A DNA stretch of 64,000 bases. Origin: Zygnema circumcarinatum (lineage: Eukaryota; Streptophyta; Zygnematophyceae; Zygnematales; Zygnemataceae). The translations under genes and the position numbers were made by a program. The notes beneath the pieces were generated by a model that searched no databases, was not told the DNA's origin, and saw only the letters and a program-made list of their open reading frames with translations. The stretch spans positions 1,640,800 to 1,704,799 of the forward strand of contig CM074813.1 of the NCBI GenBank assembly GCA_037447605.1. Direction: 5' to 3'. Positions 27,839-39,604 of this stretch are shown here, one piece after another. Within the stretch, counting starts at the first letter, position 1. The number at the start of each line of letters is the position of its first letter.

Positions 27839-29207
27839 CTAAAAGTCGTTATCAAATTCGAGAGGCATTGGCTCCCACGAGTTGTCCTCCATCTTCCGCA
27901 ACTTTGACCGCCGGCTTGAGTCGCTTTCTGCCAGCTGGCTTATGAGTTTAGTCAGCATTGAAAACACTTCCTCAACTTTTTCTCTCTCCTTTTCCTTCTT
28001 CGTCTCCCTCTTCACCACTTCATCTATCTTTTCTTCCAATAGCGTCTGCACAAACAATGGAAGACCAGTCTTAAAAAAGTGGCAAAGAACAGATGTCAAA
28101 TGTTAGCCCACAATCACCGTGAACCAGAAACTTGCAGATGAAATTACTTCAGCAGATATGCACACTATCTGTCATTCCCTGACAGTTCAATTCAGTTCGG
28201 TTCGGTTTGGATAAGTTCAGTTCAGTTCCGTTCAATTCAATACAGGTCAAGTCAGTTGAGGTCAGGTCAGTTCTATTCAAGGTTTATTAAGTATGGACAC
28301 GTTCAGAGAAAGATTTGGAAACCGTAAAAGATAATCGTTCTCAATATCATTCACACGAAGGTAAAAAAATGTGAAAAAATCCTAAAGTTCCTGAGAATCC
28401 TAAAACGTTATAACCCTTATGTCTCATGATTCTCCGCACGGGTCGCTGGAAACAACAAGAGAATGCCACATCAACCCTAATACACAGAGCGTATGCATGC
28501 AGAAGAGGGACCAGAAAAAAAACAAACCGCCTTACAGAACTGAACACAAAACCTAAACTCTGGACGTGGTTATGAGGTAGAAATGCACGAGTGTTCACCT
28601 GTAGTGCTTGGAGACCATAGAAAGCGGCTTCTTCTTGCAGCCCTCGCAATAGAGAAACGTCTTCCGAATGGACTGTTCCATTTCGCAAATAGTTCAACAC
28701 ATCCTTAAATCTCCCTCCATCTCGATCCACAAAAATAGGACAGTTGCTTCCACTTCGGGCATCAGCTTGATTTCTCACCAAAGCAGCCAGCATGCTTTCG
28801 TTAAATTTGCAAAGTGTGCTTTTCGTTGTCTTAAATACTGTTCCTCCAATATCGAGAACTACCAAATCTCGCGGGTACGATTGGCCGGGACCCGATAATT
28901 GAGTCTCTTCAGCCAATTTCTGTAATGAATTATCTTCTTGATTGGCAGAAAATCGAGCTCTGCGTTTTTGCAGACCCGTTAGTACGGAAGTATTGCTCAC
29001 AGACTCTTGCGAGAGGAGTAGCTGCTCCTCTGAAGCTGAACCAAGGACTAGCATTGATTCAACTTCTGCTGACGTATTATTGAGATCAGGAAACATACGC
29101 AGGAGAGCTGCATTTTCAGATGTTGGCGGAAACATAAGAGCGTCGGCCATTTCCTTATCACCTTCAAAAGCGAGATATGTTTGGCTCGCTGTCCGCCTCT
29201 GATCCAT
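27839..29207 (-). CDS. BTB/T1 (KCTD-like) domain protein
   Basis: Two minus-strand exons join in phase 0: 29207-28599 and 28045-27839 (TAG), giving about 271 residues. The first ATG in frame is at 29207; upstream codons lack ATG. The N-terminal 110 residues are polar and lack a recognised domain. Residues about 114-203 form a BTB/T1 domain of the potassium-channel tetramerisation type (DLVVLDIGGTVFKTTKSTL, then FVDRDGGRFKDVLNYLRNG and LQEEAAFYGLQAL). The second exon is a charged coiled coil. KCTD-like proteins usually oligomerise and often serve as cullin-3 adaptors; that role here is inference. It is divergent from the pseudouridine synthase. Confidence 0.88.
28183..28280. repeat. CAGTT/GTTCA pentanucleotide repeat in BTB intron
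   Basis: About 95 bp of imperfect five-base units (GTTCA, CAGTT, GGTCA) fill part of the single intron of the BTB gene. Confidence 0.8.
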
Positions 29208-31192
29208 GTCAGATTCCGCCCGATGCTTCAAGCACTGATTCACACGCAAATGCGGTCTCGATAAAATATGTGACTAGGACAAGTTATCTGAATCGTGATC
29301 AGATTACTTCCGGCAATCCTCGTTGAATAGTGAATTCACACAGCTTGTAAATAGTCGACTGATTTGAGCAGGTTTCCCAGCTGGGCTAAAACAACGGGAG
29401 TCATAGTTGCTGGCATACCATCTCTGAGGCATATGCTTTACAGTTTATACGCATTCAGCGTGAGAGAAAAATACGAACTAGGTCATGTTCACTTCTCGGA
29501 AACACTGATTAAGGCTCCTTCTACTTCCAAAGGGTTTCAGCCGCAGAATGGACCTGCAAGCCAAACTTATTGGTGAAATCAATGGTGACAAAGGACGTTT
29601 CAATAAATAAAAGGTCATTTCAGGAAAAAGGACAACAGAATTTGACGGCAGGGAGTTCCAAAGAACCTGAAACCGGACACTCAAACGAATGCATGGCTTT
29701 CTACTGCTTCCATGTTCTTCTGCATCTTATCTGAGTGACTCAAACCATTCACAAACTAGGAGATTCTAAGCTTCTCTCCAACAGGGAAAAATTCTCTAAT
29801 TGAAAACATTGGTATAAAAGCAGTTTTCTAAAAGGATAACGAAGCGATGTTTCCGAAATAGAGGAGAAAAGCATTACGCATTCTTGTTCTAACTCAAACA
29901 GAATGTGTCTACAAGAATAGCACAATCAAGTTCCAAAATCGCCCAGTTCTACTACGAAATCCATCGAAATTCATCCAGCGAGCAGTCTACATCCAATTTG
30001 CAGGGCATCCAAAAAGCCGATGATGCCATCAGCAGAACACTTTTGAGACCCTAAACTTCATCCAGACAGACAAAGAAGCCATAAAACAAGCAGCCAGAGA
30101 CGAAGAAAGCCGATGGATATCCGGCGCGTGAGAAAAGCCCCCCTCACCTGCATATCCATCCATCCATCCCCTCCAGGCCCAAGCCACGAGGAGCAGCCCC
30201 CTCCCCTCCCTGCCTCTCAGGGTTGCAGCTCCAGCCAGCGGCCCTGCCTGCAGGACCGTACGAGGGAGGGCCCAATCCCAGCTGCTGCCTTCCTGAACTG
30301 CGCCGAGTTTCGGCCAATGGGTGTTTGCCAGGTAAGCAGCTATTTCCACGTGGCGCCTAGCGGTTGGTTGGACGACGCTAGGTCGCGAGAAAGGAGCAGG
30401 GCCCCGCCCGGCCTGGCTGCCTGGCGTCGTGATGACTAACGGAAGGCAAAACATGACTAGCCAGTGACCAGGCTTGGCAATTGTAAGGAAGTAGCAAGCC
30501 GCGGCCATCGGAGGTGTTAGTCAGTCACTTTCTCTAGTCGAGCCAGCCAGCCAGGCGACCCCCTCTGACCTTAGTTAGGTTAGTAAGAGCGCCGACTTTT
30601 CCCTTCGAACAATTGTTCTTTGTGCATGTGTTCCGTCATGACATGGCTAACCAGTCACAGTGGGCCACATCAAATGATGGTTAACGAAGATAGCTCGGAC
30701 AGGGAGGAATTGGCGTGGCATGGGTCTCGCGATGGCGATGATGCCATGGAAGGTATGCACATGGACTACAACAAGCGACATGGGGAAAGAAGGAACTACC
30801 AGGAACCAACCGCTCGCAAGGGACCGAAGTGAGGACGAGAAAAAATAGCTACGAGTCCCTTCGTGGCGCCGAAGCAGCGTGCGTCAGCAGAAAAACTGAA
30901 AACTCGCCTCATGGTGACACGTGGAGGCGGACGCACGGCGGCCCTACAAACCTGGTTTCAGGTATGATGTCAGCACCGGCCTCCATCGTCCGCCTGCGGC
31001 CGCCAGCGCGGCGGGGGACGGCGCAGTTCAACTCGATGTTCAACGCTCCGCTGTGAAACTGTCATGGCCACGTGGCACGCGAGGACTGGTAACAGGGGCT
31101 CGCGGCACAGCGCAGCGCTCAGGGGTGTGCTCGCACCGGGCAAGGCGGAGCCGTAGAGGACAGCTGGCGGGGAGGAGGGAGGGGCGGGAGTC
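29208..31192. promoter_or_regulatory. Divergent intergenic region
   Basis: This lies between the BTB gene (-) and the pseudouridine synthase (+). The half near the synthase is GC-rich with CACGTGG motifs near 30348 and 31069. I see no gene that I can support. Confidence 0.4.
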
Positions 31193-31240
31193 ATGGCGGG
31201 GAGAGGGCAGGGGGCGGAGGGGAGAGGGGGGAGGGCGGGG

Positions 31241-31499
31241 ATGGGCCTGCCCAGCGTGCAGTGGGAAGACCCGGCGGCCATGGCCTCTCGCGAGGACTTC
31301 ATCTTCTTGCAGGGTGGCTGCCCTTCTAGCGCCTCCTTGTCTCTGTGCTTGTCCTCGCTGTCACGAATGCGTTGTGTTGTTTCTAGTTTCCGTTTCTGTT
31401 TCAATCAGTATGTCTCTCACATTCAGTTTCATCAAAACGTCTGAATTGAGCCTACTCTCTTTAGTGATTGCCAGAGGGGGGGGGAGAGAGAGAGAGAGC

Positions 31500-31563
<64 letters not shown>

Positions 31564-32841
31564 GGGGGTTGTTTTTTGTTTTTTTTTTTTTGCGGTTTAG
31601 AGGCTCACAAAACGCTTTGAGCGATGGCAAATGTATACGAATTATGGACTGTTTCTTGAAGATTCTCAAGCATACATTCTGTTGGGGGAACCGGGGGCTG
31701 ATGTCAATTTTTCTTCTTTTGGAATGCGAATGCAGGAAGAAGATATGTGAGGCCTTACTTTTTCGAGTTTGTCGCGAATGTAAGCAAAGTTCTACCGATT
31801 ACCGCAACCTTCAAACTCTCACAAATCTGATATACCCTCAAACTTGACTTTTCCCTTTAAGTATCAACCGAAAAAAAATTCCAAGAAAAACACAGGTCTA
31901 TAATCTCTAAGGACCATTGCGCTTTTTGGACTTCTATACCTTTGCTTTTACAGTCATGAAGTATCTCATAATTTTGGAGACCCCGAAAGTAAAAGTATTG
32001 GAACTTTTTGCGACTCTACAATATTGAAAAGCCCAAGAATTCAAAAACCCGGCATCCTGCAATGCCAAAATCGTATGACCCGATTTTTTTTAATTCTAAG
32101 CCTCAAACCGGCAAAACCAGCCAGAAAATAATCTTGAGAGCCCTAAACTTCTGAAAACCCAAGTTTGATCGCTGTTCCTTTCTCGAAAAACATTGCGAGA
32201 CCTGCGGACGTTTTCAAGCATTTTATTCATAATCCTTTTGAATCTGCTCGGCTTTTTGTTTGTCGGCTTCCTTTTCCCTCCTATTTCTGGCTCCATTTTG
32301 CAGGTGAAACAGCGCTGGGACGGCCAAGAAATTGCCCAATTTTTTGCGAAGGAATTTCGACAACGACCTCTCGAATATTACGTGAGGCTGCAGATTTAAA
32401 ATTCGAGAAACCCAGCATTTTCAAAGGCTTACTTTCAAACTTTTTTGTTCTATAGTTCCGATAACCCTTCAAATCCTAAAATCTGCAATCGAGAAACCAC
32501 GCAGATTCTGAGAGTCCTCGAGCTGTTTTAATTTTACTTTTTTGCCCTAGAAGTTAATTGGCCGAAAACCTAACATCTTGAAAGCTGGACTATCCTGTTT
32601 TTTTAAGAGTCTGAAAATCCTAAGGCTCCGGCTGAGGATGTAGTAGTAAAAAAACTAGAACTAAACTTGTAGATAAACTATAGATTACCAATAACGGCGT
32701 TACACTCTGTGCTCAACTTTACAGAGAATTCTATCTTTTCAACACAGAAAACGATAGCTGCCTCTACCAACTGTGTGCTGTTGTTGACTACCTGTTCAGT
32801 TTTGTAGCACTGAAACTCCTACCAGATCTGGGCTCTCACTT

Positions 32842-32873
<32 letters not shown>

Positions 32874-32911
32874 GCTCTCTCTCTCTCTCTATCGCTCTCT
32901 CTCTCTCTTTT

Positions 32912-32943
<32 letters not shown>

Positions 32944-35900
32944 TCTCTCGCTCTCTCTCCCTCTCTCGACTACGAGAGATTCGGATAGTTGAACGCCATT
33001 GAGGCAGGGAGGATCCGAGTAAATGGACGGACAGTGGAGCCGAGTTATCGTCTGAAGTGCTCGCAGTCTTTAACACACTTCGTACACAGGTGACTTTTGC
33101 CTTTGTTTTCGTCGACCTTGTTGAGAAATCTGTTCAGATTCAATTTGAAGCGCCGCTTATCATGAGGAATTTCTTGTCCCGGCGATCTGCTCATTTTTTC
33201 CCATTTTCTGAGTTGAGGAGGTTTCAGACCGTACGGAAGATGAGAATGGACTCTTGAATCCACTCCCCAAAATGTTCGAATACTATTGAACCAGCTCCCC
33301 ACTGCACTCTCGAACATGTTCCGACAAATTAAAATTCAGTGTTATCGAGTATTCAGCCTTTCTCACTTTTTTGATTGGGTCTGGTCCAGACACGAGCCCC
33401 CTGTTCTGGCAGCTGCAGTGGAGGTGTTGGAGGAGAGCCCTGACGTCATCACCGTCTGCAAGCCGGCGTCTGTGCCTGTATGTCCAGCTCCACGGTTTCA
33501 GTTTCAGTTTCAGTTTCAGTTTCAGTTCCAGTTCCAGTTGCAGTTGCAGTCACTGTTGCAGTTGCTGTTGCCGGGACACTGTTCCGGCTAAGTAATCTTC
33601 TTACGAATTTGTTTACGAGTAGTCTTGGAGACTTTTTCTGTGTAACTTTCACACTAGCATTGCGTCCGGGAGGTTGGAAATAGGAGAGCCATCTCTCACT
33701 CCCTTCATCACTCACCCCCTCGCATAAATCTCTCTTGTAATTCTCTCGCCCACACTGGTGTCCCCATCCTATCGTTTCGGAGTATAAGTTCCTTCCCAGC
33801 TGTTGGTTGACAGGAGAAAGAGAGAGAGGGTGAGCGGGCAGCGAGGAAAGGAGAGAGGGGGAGAGGGAGAGGAATGATGTGTGTGGTTCTGCCTCTCTCC
33901 AGGTGCATCCCTGTGGGCAGTATCGCAAGAACAGCGTTTTGGGAATCCTTCAGGCAGAGCACAACTATGGAGAACTCTTCCGTACTGTGCCCCTCCTCCT
34001 CTCCCCCTTCATCACTTTTAGGTTTGGGCTTAAGAGTGTCGAGTTCTAGGGTAGGTTTGCTCTATGGCTATGTTTCACACCTTGCCTCCTTTTTGTTGCC
34101 TCTCATAAGACCCTTACTTACTCTAAACTTAACCTTGAGGACCCTTGCACACCCAAGACCATTAGAAACCAATCACGCAAATTTCTTACATATCTTAAAC
34201 CTCCGTTTTCTCAAAAGCGTAAGAATGGTCTGAAGTGGTTGGAGAATTTGCTGAATCGGTTGACCGAAGTGAAGGAGTGGAGGGGGGGGGGGGTGGTTAG
34301 CCATTCACCGGCTTGACCGGCTCGTCTCGGGGCTCCTCATTCTTGCACGAAGCTCGGCATCAGCGAACAGGTTCTGCCAAGACGTCAGCTCTCTCTCTCT
34401 CTCTCTCTCTCTCTCGCTCGCATGCTCTCTCTTTCTCTCCCTCTCTCTGTCCGCCCGCCTTTCCCTCCGTCACTACTTTCATTTTACTCCCACACTTTCG
34501 ACATCCCCCCGTCCCTCGCCATCCCTCCCTCCCTCTCTCTCCTACCTCATCCCTTGCTGTTTGGTTCTGTCCCCATCCGCCCTCTACCTGCCTCGCTCTT
34601 GCTCGTTTCCTTCTCCCACATACCTGCATCTCTGTCTTCTGCGGTTCCTCTCCCTCTACTCCTCTCCCTCTCCCTCTCCCTCTCCCTTTACTCCGCTCTG
34701 TCCCGCATTCCTTCTTGTCTGTCCTTGTTTCTCCCTCAAGGAAGAACATGACTTTTGGAAACTAATAAGCCATTAGACGCTTCCAGTTAGAATTTTGGTT
34801 CCCTTTTTTTTGTCACTGTATTATTTTTCGTCCTTATCTACCACCCTCCCTCCCCACGCTCTCTCTCTCTCTCGCTCCTCTTTCATACAGATTGAAGCAG
34901 GAGTCGTAAAGAAGGAATATGTGGCAAAGGTGAAGGGCGTCTTTCCTGAGAGCGAGGTTGGCCGTCTCTCCCTCCAACTGTTTCTCTGTCGGTCAGTTCC
35001 GTCATCCATTTGAGATTCCATGGTTTCACGGGATTTACAATCTTAGCGTTTGAAGCCCCCTCAAATGCCCCCTTTCCCGTGTATGACGTACGAGGTAAAG
35101 ATTCACGATCTTCTTGCTTCCATCTTTTGTGTTTCCCGAACTTTGGTTTGGTTGCAAGAGAGGAAAGAAAAAGTGCGAGGAGAGGGGTAACAAGGGGAAA
35201 GAGACAAAGCCCTCGTCTTTGGATTGGAAAGATAAAGAGAAATGAAGAGATGAAGATGAAGAGGTGAAAGATGGGATGATGGGAGTTGGAGCAGGCCGGC
35301 GGGAGGGTGGCAGGGAGGGCGGGAGGCAGGAAGAGAGAGAGGGAGAGAGAGGGAGAGAGAGAGGGAGAGAGAGAGGGAGAGAGAGAGGGAGAGAGAGAGA
35401 GGGAGAGAGAGAGGGAGAAAGAGCGGGAGAGAGAGAGGGAGAGAGAGAGAGGGAGAGAGAGAGGGAGAGAGGAGATGCTCATTAGGTGAGGGCGGTGCAG
35501 GTGGAATTGCGAGCTCCTGTGGCCTACGACCCAAGGGAGGGCCGCAGCCACGTGGAGGTCTGCCCTGCCTCCCGGGGTGGGATTTAGGGTTTTCACTTTG
35601 CAGGGTTTTTAGAGTTCTGGTTGGTTGCTTTTCACCTTTATCTGTCGCTAAGTCCTATGCATTTAGGCTTTCCTAAGCTCAGTCATTTGAAATGTACTTT
35701 TTCTGAGGATCAAGTGGTATTTTTCCTTAAGTTCAGGCTGGGCAATGCTCGTGGTTTCTCGCTTTGAAATTTATGGTTTTTTGTGATCTTCGAGGTTGAG
35801 GTTGTTCCTTCAATTTTTCTGGAGGTCGGTCCGCGGGAATGTTGGGTTCAGGTTTTTTGGGAGTCTTACGTTTTTGTAAGGCTAGTGATTTCTAGACTTG

Positions 35901-38900
35901 TGCAGTTCTACATGTTAAGCCTGCTCTTACGTTTTAAACGTTCCGGCTAACACAGTCGGACACTCTGTTCCATGTGTGCAGTTTAACACCGTTCCGGAAA
36001 TGACTCCTCAAAACGAGAGCGGTGCTGAAAATCTTAAAGATTCCAAAGTTCCGCAAAACTCTGAGTATTCTAAAGACTCTAAAGCTCAGAAAAAACTTAA
36101 AAAGCTTCAAAAACAACTTAAAGAGAGAAAGAGAGTCTCTGAAGGGGAGAACGGTTTCTGCGGCGACTCCCACACTCGGCCGAGAGATGCCTGCACTCGA
36201 TTCCGGCGACTAAGCACGGACGGAACAAGCAGTGTGGTTCTATGCATGCCTCAGACTGGGCGCACACACCAGGTGATGCATGCACAACGCTGAGGTCTTG
36301 AAAAGGACCCGCCACTTTCACAGCATTCAGGCATGAACCGGAAACTCCTGCAAATGTTGAAAGATCAGAGAGGCGTAGACCACTTTGAGCTTAACCTTGA
36401 AAACGGGAGGGCAGGAAAACTCTTGGAATAACCTATGGTAACCCTTTTAGCAACCATGGTAACCAACCTCGAAACTAAACTTTAGAAAGTCCGAAGTTCT
36501 CCCTCCCTCTCCCTTCTCCTCCTTCCCCTTCCCCCTCCCTCCCCTCTCTCCCTCCCTCCCTCCACCTCCTCCTCCCTCTCCCTCCCTCTGACCCCTCTCC
36601 CCCCTCCCCCCTCCAGATCCGTGTGCACCTCTCCCATTTGGGCCACCCCATCGCCAACGACGCGCTGTACCTCGCGCCGCGCGCATCACGCACCGCCGCA
36701 CACTCCTCCGCAGACGAGGCAGCCAGGCGCGCTCTGCTGCGGGAGAGGGAGAGGGAGGGGGAGGGGGAGAGGGAGAGGGAGAGGGAGGGGGAGGGGGAGA
36801 GGGAGAGGGTCGGGGAGCGGGAGAGGGAGAGGGAGGGGGAGGGGGAGAGGGAGAGGGTCGGGGAGCGGGAGAGGGAGATGGAGTGGGAGGGGGAGAGGGA
36901 GAGGGAGAGGGAGGGGGAGGGGGAGAGGGAGAGGGTCGGGGAGCGGGAGAGGAGAGGGAGGGGAGGGGAGAGGGAGAGGGAGAGGGAGGGAGGGGGAGAG
37001 GGAGAGGGTCAGGGGAGCGGGAGGGAGAGGGAGGGAGGGGGAGGGGGAGAGGGAGAGGGAGAGGGAGGGAGGGGGAGAGGGAGAGGGTCGGGGAGCGGGA
37101 GAGGGAGAGGGAGGGGGAGGGGGAGAGGGAGAGGGTGGGGGAGCGGGAGAGGGAGAGGGAGGGGGAGGGGGAGAGGGAGAGGGTGGGGGAGAGGGAGTGG
37201 GAGAGGGAGTGGGAGAGGGAGAGGGAGGGGGAGAGGGAGCGGGAGGGAGAGGGAGAGGGAGGGGGAGGGGGGAGGGGGAGGGGAGGGAGGGGAGGGGGGA
37301 AGGGAAAGGGGAGAGAGGAGAGGGGGAGAGGGGGGGTGATGAAGGGAGAGGGGAAGCGGTAGAGGGTGCGAGGGGCAATGGAGAAAAGGGAGGGGGAGGG
37401 AGAGGGGAAGGAGGAGGAGAGGGAGTGGGACAGGGAGGTGAAGGAGGTAGTGGAGTCGGAGGAGTTGAGGGGGGAGTGGAAAATGGAGTACGGGAAGAGG
37501 GCGGAGGGAGAAGAGGGGAAGGTGGGAAGGGAGAGGGAGAGGGAGAGGGAGTAGGAATGGGAGGGGAAGATGTAGCAAGAGGAGGAAGTGAGGGGGTACA
37601 AGCAGGAGACGACGGAGGAGGAAGGCGGGGAAGCGAAGGAGGGGAACGAAGAGCAGGAGGAGAAAGTGCAGAACGAGCATTAGAGTTGCCCTGCGAGGGC
37701 AGTGGTGAGAGTGAGGATCATTTCCAATCATGTTTCCAGTCTTCTGAAGGATCGCTCACTTTTCATTTTGGAATAATCTTCAGAAGTTGCTGTACTTCTG
37801 TGGAGAGCTCTGTTTTATGGCCGGCCATAGTTCAACCCAAAAGCCTTGTCTCTAAAAGTCCTGTAAACCTTGGCGACCCTATACATTCTCTATGGGTCTT
37901 CAAAGTTAGAAAAAGCATTGAAACCTAACAAACGTAAAGTTATGATGCTGCTTCGTCATGCAGACAAACCTTGGAGAGCTGCTTCAGTTGTAGAGGGAGT
38001 GACAGTTTTGAGAGAGAGAGGGCAAGGAGAGGAGCCGTGGCAGAAATGTGCGCGAATCACGCTTCAGTCACCAACTGGACGGAACGGAACTGAAGCACAT
38101 GGAGACGCCGACAGAGGACCGTCCAACGAAGTTGGAGGAAGTAGCCTGTTCGCTGATGCAGTTGGAGGATCGGGCTGTACTGAAAACGCTACGCATGGAG
38201 AGGCTCCGCTGTTCGAGGTAGATCCGACATGTACGGAGTGTCCTTCTCTAGGGCCGGGAGGGTATGTTTGCTCCAACCCTAACCCTAATTCTGACGCAAA
38301 TGTAGTCCTGACCTGTATCTTGATCTCCAAGGGAACTGTTACTTTTAATACATTTATTCTAACTCTGAACATGAACACAACAAGTACACTTTGACCATAC
38401 CTCTGGTGTATCGTTGCATCCTGGACTAACCCTGAGAGTAGAGTAGAGAGCAGTAGAGTAAACCCTAACATCAACCCTGAGACCCTTACCCTATTTTCAA
38501 CCCCAATTTGTGGCCTCAAACTTTGATAATCAATAGCCAATCCGTCTCCTAAGAAGAACACGAACACTTATTGTGAGAATAATTTCGTCTTTTTCGTTTT
38601 TTTTCGCCTTCACCCGTTCCCAACTCTAACGTGAATCCTTACCCTAACCCTAACCGTAATCGGAGCGCTATTCTTAAACTATCAACTAGCTGCTTTCCGG
38701 TCAAATCAACACAAACTAGTGCAGGGGCAACCCCTCCCTTTGGTTCAATGTCAAATTAAGCCTTGAACATTTCAACATGTTCAAAATTCCAGCGAGGCGA
38801 GCTAATCAGTTGTTACTTCTTTCCATGTCTTTTCTGACGTGGGGTTTTAGGGTTTGGACAGGTACGGCGAGGACCTGGAGGAGGCTCTATGGCTGCACTG

Positions 38901-38982
38901 CGTCCGTTACGCCGGCACCAACTGGTCCTTCACATGCCCTCTCCCGCCGTGGGCCGGCTCACATGCATTCAGTCAACCGTAG
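31241..38982 (+). CDS. RluA-class RNA pseudouridine synthase (plant RPUS7/RPUSD2 type)
   Basis: Thirteen exons are inferred: 31241-31313 (or Met 31193), 31736-31779, 32304-32381, 32989-33089, 33390-33477, 33903-33981, 34301-34383, 34891-34956, 35486-35557, 35982-36272, 36617-?, about 37900-38261 and 38862-38982. The joined protein shows [18 protein letters not shown], an S4-like RNA-binding part (AGRIRVNG), KPASVPVHP, the catalytic [12 protein letters not shown] (active Asp in HRLD), [19 protein letters not shown] and a C-terminal zinc-like [12 protein letters not shown] and [10 protein letters not shown], as in plant At5g51140. It should isomerise uridine in tRNA or rRNA; the target is unknown. 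Exon 10 has a Lys-rich insert. Exon 11 runs into a 600-bp purine array, so its 3' end and the next exon's start are unsettled. Confidence 0.9.
31484..31562. repeat. (GA)n tract in intron 1 of the pseudouridine synthase
   Basis: A nearly pure GA run lies in the first intron of the gene, followed by a T-rich run. Confidence 0.95.
32842..32967. repeat. (CT)n tract before exon 4
   Basis: Nearly pure CT, ending about 20 bp before the acceptor of exon 4, so it could act as an oversized polypyrimidine tract. Confidence 0.95.
33496..33575. repeat. CAGTTT/CAGTTG hexamer repeat
   Basis: About a dozen six-base units lie just inside intron 5. The frame stays open through it, but the family match at the exon 5/6 join supports the GTATGT donor at 33478. 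Confidence 0.85.
35336..35470. repeat. (GGGAGAGAGA)n tract in intron 8
   Basis: Pure purine GA-rich array ending about 15 bp before the acceptor of exon 9 at 35486. The usual polypyrimidine tract is absent there. Confidence 0.95.
36738..37370. repeat. 600-bp purine-only array (GAGAGGGAGGGG)n
   Basis: Runs of GAGAGG and GAGGGG units with higher-order blocks (one about 60-66 bp, ending GGTCGGGGAGCGG). There is almost no pyrimidine on the plus strand. All three plus frames stay open for long stretches as Glu/Arg/Gly, and minus frames as Pro/Ser/Leu. It begins inside or just after exon 11 of the pseudouridine synthase. Confidence 0.95.
38270..38660. repeat. Telomere-like CCCTAA clusters in the last intron
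   Basis: Short runs of AACCCTAACCCTAA occur at about 38275-38290 and 38641-38662, with single units between (38408-38490). They lie in the last intron of the pseudouridine synthase and are too short to be a telomere. Confidence 0.7.
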
Positions 38983-39604
38983 TAGGAGGGAAAAATTTAG
39001 TTTCATGGCCTCTGCAGAAATTGAACTTTAGGTTCAGTATAAGATTGAACTGATAGAGTGTTGTTCTTGAGATTTCTTATTCTACGGTGTTTCCCTTTTT
39101 TTTACGGTATTTATTTTCTTAAAACAGTCGTAATCTGACTTCAGGATAAAGCCGAAGCTGAAGCCGCTGAGCACGTCTGTGGGCCTTTAAAGGCGATAGG
39201 TTGCGGTGTGCGCCCACCTCGAAGTATGTGCCCTCATTACATTCCGCTGTGTATGAAACGAATGAAAAGGGCCAGTTAGAGGCCGTCACGTGGACTATTT
39301 TTCCCGCTCTTGACCAACAGGTCAATTGCGTTCGTTCTCTTTCGAGTCCAAAGTTTTCTGCCAATTACTTGTTCCTGCCCGGGCCTCCCCAGGGGGCTCC
39401 GGTCCGGCTCCTGATTGGTCAGAACGACCGGGGTTACGACCGGGGTTTACACAATTGAAATTTGTTGTCGGAGGGAACGGGCAGAAGGGAAGTAGGGCTG
39501 GAGCTACAAATGGCCCACGCTTGGCTTGGCTTGACTTAACCAATTGGTCAGTCGTGATTTAAACCGCCTGTTAGCTGAGTCATTAGTCAGTATCTGACTA
39601 ATGT

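Noticed and set aside
36447-37601. 384-codon minus-strand frame and 435-codon plus-strand frame over the purine array
   Set aside because: The array is purine-only, so most frames lack stops. The peptides are pure Pro/Ser/Leu or Glu/Gly/Arg. Only the exon 11 frame is anchored to a conserved domain.
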